From NCBI GenBank assembly GCA_013331625.1, contig DUGC01000115.1:24368-29910 (forward strand): a DNA stretch of 5,543 bases, in the 5' to 3' direction. A model generated the notes under the pieces. It searched no databases. It was not told where the DNA came from and was given only the letters and a program-made list of their open reading frames with translations. Both the position numbers and the translations under genes were made by a program. Below are positions 5,467-5,543 of the stretch, in pieces (position 1 is the stretch's first letter; each line of letters opens with the position of its first letter). The DNA comes from Candidatus Iainarchaeum sp. (lineage in GTDB: Archaea; Iainarchaeota; Iainarchaeia; Iainarchaeales; Iainarchaeaceae).

Positions 5467-5492
5467 CCACCAAAACGGCTATATCATCACCA

Positions 5493-5499
5493 TTTTATA
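5493..5499 (+). promoter_or_regulatory. Possible TATA box for a gene beyond the window
   Basis: TTTTATA here is identical to the box at 3427-3433. An ATG at 5530-5532 followed by AAA CCG AAC lies 34 bases from the centre and stays open to the window end, so it could be the first four codons (MKPN) of a gene with a leader of a few bases. Only 14 bases are visible, so no gene is called. The rest of 5467-5543 shows no feature I can support. Confidence 0.3.
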
Positions 5500-5543
5500 C
5501 AAGCTCAAAGCAATATAGAATCGAAAGCCATGAAACCGAACAA

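Noticed and set aside
5447..5490. Possible minus-strand C/D box sRNA (GTGATGA at 5490-5484, CTGA at 5450-5447)
   Set aside because: No internal D' or C' boxes between them, no terminal stem, and half of it overlaps the beta-helix coding end; short motifs like these occur by chance.
5464..5543. Frameshift or read-through extension of the beta-helix protein
   Set aside because: None of the frames past the stop gives a recognisable domain continuation or anchor, so I see no evidence of a broken C-terminus in this sequence.
1..5543. CRISPR array, transposon ends, tRNA or rRNA
   Set aside because: No regularly spaced repeats, no transposase-like protein, no long terminal repeats and no tRNA or rRNA signature seen on either strand.

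Overview
The window looks like an ordinary chromosomal stretch from an archaeon. The evidence is a complete archaeal-type family B DNA polymerase that can be followed by eye along the Pyrococcus furiosus enzyme from the first domain to a C-terminal PCNA-binding motif, TATA-type promoters placed as for leaderless mRNAs, and a secreted beta-helix protein whose C-terminal module resembles those of archaeal surface proteins. I suspect a DPANN-type or other uncultivated euryarchaeal lineage. This is an impression from the short cell-surface protein modules and the coiled-coil gene; no marker here proves it. The polymerase lacks one of the two disulfide pairs of its hyperthermophilic relatives, which fits life at moderate temperature.

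Layout: positions 1-141 may hold the 3' end of a plus-strand gene cut by the window edge (weak). Converging on it is a 156-residue coiled-coil protein on the minus strand (159-629). A divergent promoter region of about 124 bases (630-753) separates that gene from polB (754-3153, plus). It contains a long imperfect dyad and a pair of back-to-back TATA-like boxes. After polB comes a 303-base stretch without a convincing gene (3154-3456), with T-tracts, a strong hairpin, a short repeated motif, a perfect 12-base palindrome and finally a TATA box. Next is a 669-residue secreted right-handed beta-helix protein with a thrombospondin-type-3-like calcium motif (3457-5466). The last 77 bases are intergenic and carry a possible promoter for a gene beyond the window.

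The genes do not form one pathway. polB is replication or repair machinery: it keeps its polymerase and 3'-5' exonuclease residues and most of the uracil read-ahead pocket, and ends in a PIP box. The beta-helix protein is exported and probably acts on or in the cell surface. The coiled-coil protein is unassigned, with a faint resemblance to archaellum accessory proteins of the ArlC/D kind. I see no CRISPR array, mobile element, tRNA, rRNA, intein or defence system, and no clear new multi-gene system. The points most worth a second look are a histidine at the polymerase steric-gate position, the structured intergenic regions, and the two promoters that both sit about 27 bases before their start codons.
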